Shown here: one piece after another, positions 6,521-10,000 of the stretch
How the letters are laid out: every line of letters begins with the position of its first letter
Numbering within the stretch: position 1 is the stretch's first letter
NCBI GenBank assembly: GCA_016946835.1
Contig: JACVTC010000044.1
Coordinates: 45,001 to 55,000 of the forward strand
From: Neocallimastix lanati (nom. inval.)
Lineage: Eukaryota > Neocallimastigomycota > Neocallimastigomycetes > Neocallimastigales > Neocallimastigaceae
DNA length: 10,000 bases
Reading direction: 5' to 3'
The notes under the pieces: generated by a model
Databases searched by the model: none
Seen by the model: only the letters and a program-made list of their open reading frames with translations
What the model was told of the DNA's origin: nothing
Made by a program: the position numbers and the translations under genes

Positions 6521-9500
6521 TCAGTTTTCATTTGTAATGAAAATTTGATTTGCAAAGGTTGTCATTTTAGTTCCATTAACGCATTTTGTTAATGTGTCAG
6601 CTAGCATTTTATCGGTACTGATATATTTTAATTTAATTAAATTTTTCTCAATATCGTCTTTATTAAAATGATATTTGATTGAAATATGTTTTAATTTTGG
6701 ATTTAATTCCCCATTTTCCATTGAAATTTTACTTGCATTATTATCAGTGAATAATGTTAGTGGTTTGTTAAATTTGAATAATTCATATAAGATATTTTTA
6801 ATTCTTAATAATTTCTTTATACATACTGATGCACTTATGTATTCAGCTTCTGCTGTTGATGTGGCGACAACTGACTGTTTTTTCGAAGTCCAGGATATTG
6901 GATTATTTCCCATTAAGATAATATTACCTGACGTTGATTTTCTGTCAGTAACATCACCAGCGAAGTCTGAATCTGTGTAACCTACAATGTTACCAGTGCC
7001 ATCATATTTAATTTTATAATTTTTAGTGTCTTTTAAATATTGTAATATAGCTATAACTTTGCGCCAGTCAGATACTGTTGGATTTTCTGAATTTCTAGCG
7101 GCTTTATTAACTGAAAATGCAATGTCGGGTCTGGTACATTTTGATAAATATATTAACATACCAATTGCACTTTTATATTTGGTTTTGTCGAATGGTTGAT
7201 TATTTTCAGATTTAGTATTGTCACCAACACATGGTGTTCTTCTTACTCTTTGGTTGTTAATATTAAATTTTTTTAGAATATTGTTTATAAATTGAGTTTG
7301 TGATAATGAATATGTTTTATTATTATTTTCGACTTTAATTCCTAATAAGTAGTCAATCGGTCCAGATTTTGAGATTTTAAATTTATTTTTAATTTTATTG
7401 AAAATTTTGTTAATTTCTTCCTTTTCGCCAGTAACAATCATATCATCTACATATAAGCCTATTATACAAACTAATTTTCTGTTAATAACTTTCTTAAAAA
7501 CACAACTTTCGGATTTTAGTTGCTCCATTCCTTGTTCTATTAAAAATTTTGAAATAGTTTTATACCACTGTCGGCCAGATTGTTTTAAACCGTACAGTGC
7601 TTTGTTTAGTTTCCAATATCCCCTCCCAAAGTTAGGATCTCCAGGGGGAATTTTAACGTAAATGTCCTTGTCTAAATTCGCGTTGAGATACGCAGCTTTG
7701 ATATCTAATTGTAGAATATCCCATTTAAATTTAGCAGCGAGAGCGATAAGAAGCTTAAGACAATCAATATTTAAAGTAGGTGAGAAAGTCATTTCGTAAT
7801 CAATACCATATTTTTGAATAAAGCCTTTAGCAACAAAGCGGGCTTTATGTTTAATTACATGTCCAAGGCCATCGGTTTTAAGAGCGTAAACCCATTTGGA
7901 AGGAATAGGTTTCTTACCATCTGGAATAGTATTAACAAAAGTCATAATTTTATTGGTGTAAAGATTATCAAGTTCATTATCCATAGCTTTTTCCCATAGA
8001 GCATGGTCTTTGCAATTTGTGGCTTGGAAAAATGATTGTGGCACAAAATATTCCAAGGAAGCAATAATTTTAGAATTAAAGTTTGATCTACGAAATTTTT
8101 GCGATTGGGAAGGTGTTAAATCGTCTGAAAGTGACCTTTTATGAAAATTAAAATTAAAATGATTTTTATCATGTAAAAAATTATTTTTCTTAATTATATA
8201 TTGATTATTTGAAAATAAATAATCGATATTTCCATTTTCAAAATTTTTATTATTTTTGAAATGAAAGTTACTCCTATGATGAGGTAAATTAATTCTATTG
8301 AAAGGATTAGTATTAAAAGAATTTTGGTTATCTATGTGTAATTCTTTAACACTTCTTCTGCCGTTAAAAGGGAACTTTTTGTCAATGTAAGAAGAGATAA
8401 TATTATTTCTATTAAACATAGTGTTTCCTTGAGAAGAAGAAGGAAAATTATAATAATTTGAGTTTGATAAATTTTTTGATTGCAATATATTGTTAGTAGT
8501 ACTGGTAGATATATTATTTTTAATATTTGTTTCAGAAAAATTTTTATTAAAATTATCTATATTTATATTAGATTTATTAGAAGACATATTGGTTTGTTCA
8601 TTGACTTTTTCTTGATTATTAAATTTCATATTAATTAAGGTTTCGTCATTAATATCAAAAAATTTTTCTTCATCAAAAATTTCATTATTATTTTGAGTTT
8701 TAGAAATTCTAACTTTATTATTATTTGAATTTCCAGAAAAATTTTTCTCATGATTAAAATTATTATTTGATAAGGTTTCATTTAAATTTTTGTCTTTGAT
8801 TATTGAATTTTCTTCATTTTTTGAAAAATTTTTATTATCAGAAAAATTTTCATCAGATGAATTTTTGAAATTATCTTGATTTTTGACATTTTGGTCCTCT
8901 TCTTCTTGAATTTTTGTAGGAATGTCCTTACCGATATTATTAGAAATATTGGCATCATTTTGATCCTCAGTTGCTGGGCTTTTACCTTTGTCTTTTTTGG
9001 GTAAATGTTCGTTATTTGAATTTTTATGAATTTGTTCATTAAGTCCAGTAGGTAATTTCTTTGAAGAAGGTCCCAAATTTTTGTTATTTTTCTTGAAATT
9101 TCCGTTATATTTATTTTCAGAAGATTTGTCATTGTGATGGCTATGATCTAGATTGTCTTCCCCAGAAAATTGTGGTGAATTTTTTGAAAAATAGAAATCA
9201 AAGGCTAGAAAGTCTTGGTCCCCATATTGATTAATTTTATTATTTGCTAATTTAATATTAGCAGGAGTATCCTCAAGACAGTATATTTCTCTACAGTAGT
9301 GGATTGAATGATCGTGAAAATCCATAATGATGTAACTGTTTGATTTTTCACTAAACCCAAGAAAAATTCCTTTCTTGGAATTAGGTGAAAATTTTGATTT
9401 GTTTTGACTTCTGTCAATATAAAAAGAGATGCATCCGAATACTTTGATATGATTAATTTTTACTTTATTCATATAGAAGATTTCATCTGGAATTTTATTA

Positions 9501-10000
9501 TGAATTCCAGAATGAGGAACTTTGTTGTATATATAATTGGCATATAATATCGCGAAGTCCCAAAAATTTTCGCTTAGTCCACTCCAATATAGCAAGGTTT
9601 TTGCGCAGGAAACAATAGTTAAGTTAAATCTTTCGCATAATCCGTTATTTTCTGGATTATACGGGGGAGAAAAAACCTTTTCTATTCCATTTTCATTGCA
9701 AAAGTAATCAATTTTCTTGTTTTTATATTCCTTTGCGTTATCAGATTTAAAAACTTTTATTTTATAATCTTTGTATTTATTATTTAACATTCTTAAGGTA
9801 TTAATGATAATGTCTGTAGCTTCTGATTTACTCTTCATAATAAAGACCCATGATTTTCTTGATACTTCATCTAGGATAGTTAGTATAAACCTTTTTCCTG
9901 TGTATGATGTGTTAATTGGACCAATAATATCCGAGTGGATAACTTCTAATATTTCTTTGGCTCTGGGAGGAATTTTATTGTGTGGATTGCGTTTCATTTT
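6521..10000 (-). CDS. Copia-type pol polyprotein, partial at the N-terminus
   Basis: Open from the window edge to TGA at 6521. The first visible Met (9997) is internal, because the frame continues upstream. Numbering from it, the integrase core has D23 (HSDIIGP), D86 (KSDNAKEY) and E122 (NPENNGLCER): exact DD35E spacing. The copia post-integrase motif follows at about 204-235 (KKGIFLGF). Residues about 262-655 are an Asn/Ser/Lys-rich, probably disordered linker. Reverse transcriptase (RVT_2 family) starts near W668, with D765 in QLDIKAAYL and YVDD at 849-852. RNase H has D1009 (YTDSD), E1050/E1052 (STAEAEY), D1085 (FTDNNAS) and D1134 (ADTLTK). These enzymes copy the element RNA into DNA in virus-like particles and insert it into the genome. 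All key residues are intact, so the enzyme is probably functional. Gag and protease are outside the window and are not shown to share this frame. Confidence 0.95.
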   Translation of the reverse strand, partial: KMKRNPHNKIPPRAKEILEVIHSDIIGPINTSYTGKRFILTILDEVSRKSWVFIMKSKSEATDIIINTLRMLNNKYKDYKIKVFKSDNAKEYKNKKIDYFCNENGIEKVFSPPYNPENNGLCERFNLTIVSCAKTLLYWSGLSENFWDFAILYANYIYNKVPHSGIHNKIPDEIFYMNKVKINHIKVFGCISFYIDRSQNKSKFSPNSKKGIFLGFSEKSNSYIIMDFHDHSIHYCREIYCLEDTPANIKLANNKINQYGDQDFLAFDFYFSKNSPQFSGEDNLDHSHHNDKSSENKYNGNFKKNNKNLGPSSKKLPTGLNEQIHKNSNNEHLPKKDKGKSPATEDQNDANISNNIGKDIPTKIQEEEDQNVKNQDNFKNSSDENFSDNKNFSKNEENSIIKDKNLNETLSNNNFNHEKNFSGNSNNNKVRISKTQNNNEIFDEEKFFDINDETLINMKFNNQEKVNEQTNMSSNKSNINIDNFNKNFSETNIKNNISTSTTNNILQSKNLSNSNYYNFPSSSQGNTMFNRNNIISSYIDKKFPFNGRRSVKELHIDNQNSFNTNPFNRINLPHHRSNFHFKNNKNFENGNIDYLFSNNQYIIKKNNFLHDKNHFNFNFHKRSLSDDLTPSQSQKFRRSNFNSKIIASLEYFVPQSFFQATNCKDHALWEKAMDNELDNLYTNKIMTFVNTIPDGKKPIPSKWVYALKTDGLGHVIKHKARFVAKGFIQKYGIDYEMTFSPTLNIDCLKLLIALAAKFKWDILQLDIKAAYLNANLDKDIYVKIPPGDPNFGRGYWKLNKALYGLKQSGRQWYKTISKFLIEQGMEQLKSESCVFKKVINRKLVCIIGLYVDDMIVTGEKEEINKIFNKIKNKFKISKSGPIDYLLGIKVENNNKTYSLSQTQFINNILKKFNINNQRVRRTPCVGDNTKSENNQPFDKTKYKSAIGMLIYLSKCTRPDIAFSVNKAARNSENPTVSDWRKVIAILQYLKDTKNYKIKYDGTGNIVGYTDSDFAGDVTDRKSTSGNIILMGNNPISWTSKKQSVVATSTAEAEYISASVCIKKLLRIKNILYELFKFNKPLTLFTDNNASKISMENGELNPKLKHISIKYHFNKDDIEKNLIKLKYISTDKMLADTLTKCVNGTKMTTFANQIFITNEN

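Larger units (their letters stand above)
6078..10000 (-). mobile_element. Ty1/copia LTR retrotransposon, 3' portion (5' end outside window)
   Basis: Read on the minus strand from 10000, the element has the integrase core, a linker, reverse transcriptase and RNase H in that order. This is the copia (Pseudoviridae-type) order; gypsy elements place integrase last. A polypurine tract and the LTR follow. Gag, protease, the integrase zinc domain, the primer-binding site and the 5' LTR must lie beyond the right edge. The visible pol frame is uninterrupted, pointing to recent insertion and possible activity. The right part is certain; the left limit (6078) is inferred from the LTR end. Confidence 0.9.

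Noticed and set aside
6675-6980. 101-codon plus-strand ORF
   Set aside because: It is antisense to the RNase H part of the pol gene, whose motifs are clear on the other strand.
7398-7661. 87-codon plus-strand ORF
   Set aside because: It is antisense to the reverse transcriptase region around YVDD and has no features of its own.
7814-7999. 61-codon plus-strand ORF
   Set aside because: It is antisense to the start of the reverse transcriptase domain.
8800-9132. 110-codon minus-strand ORF
   Set aside because: It is an alternative frame within the Asn-rich pol linker; low-complexity A/T codons keep several frames open.
9995-9997. ATG as the real start of the pol gene
   Set aside because: The frame is still open at the window edge, and the integrase N-terminal domain, protease and gag expected in a copia element would lie upstream.

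Overview
The window looks like nuclear DNA of a very AT-rich eukaryote, most likely an anaerobic gut fungus (Neocallimastigomycota). The evidence is spacer DNA made almost only of A and T, with A-runs up to 51 nt; a single-exon gene for a long ankyrin array with the asparagine- and lysine-rich, 39-residue YPLL-type repeats I associate with that phylum; and a Ty1/copia retrotransposon. Both large ORFs read cleanly in the standard code, one ending in TAA and the other in TGA. The taxonomic call comes from pattern recognition, not from a database search; another AT-rich eukaryote is possible.

Layout. Positions 1-1653 hold a large inverted-repeat (foldback-like) structure. Its left arm (1 to about 290) and right arm (about 1060-1653) are built from a heptanucleotide-type AT repeat and end in the same AAGACATAGT terminus. 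One 83-bp block matches perfectly in inverted orientation. The centre (about 300-1055) shows no gene. Six copies of an 18-nt motif sit in the right arm. Positions 1654-1918 are the probable promoter and leader of the next gene, with a 51-nt A-run close to the start codon.

Positions 1919-4399 (+) encode an 826-residue protein made of 20 ankyrin-type repeats after a 50-residue N-terminal cap. At least two of its 117-nt units look recently duplicated. Positions 4400 to about 6077 are gene-free spacer with homopolymer runs, AT dinucleotide runs and one internal duplication.

From about 6078 to the right edge lies a minus-strand Ty1/copia retrotransposon, entering 3' end first. It shows the 3' LTR, a polypurine tract, and one open pol reading frame covering RNase H, reverse transcriptase, a long Asn-rich linker and the integrase core. 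The 5' part (gag, protease, integrase zinc domain and 5' LTR) lies beyond position 10000. All catalytic residues are present and no stop or frameshift interrupts 3.4 kb, so the element looks young and possibly active.

The two genes are convergent (tail to tail) and show no functional link. The ankyrin protein is probably a cytoplasmic protein-binding scaffold of unknown partner; the retroelement is a self-replicating neighbour. I found no tRNA, rRNA, CRISPR or prokaryote-type operon structure.
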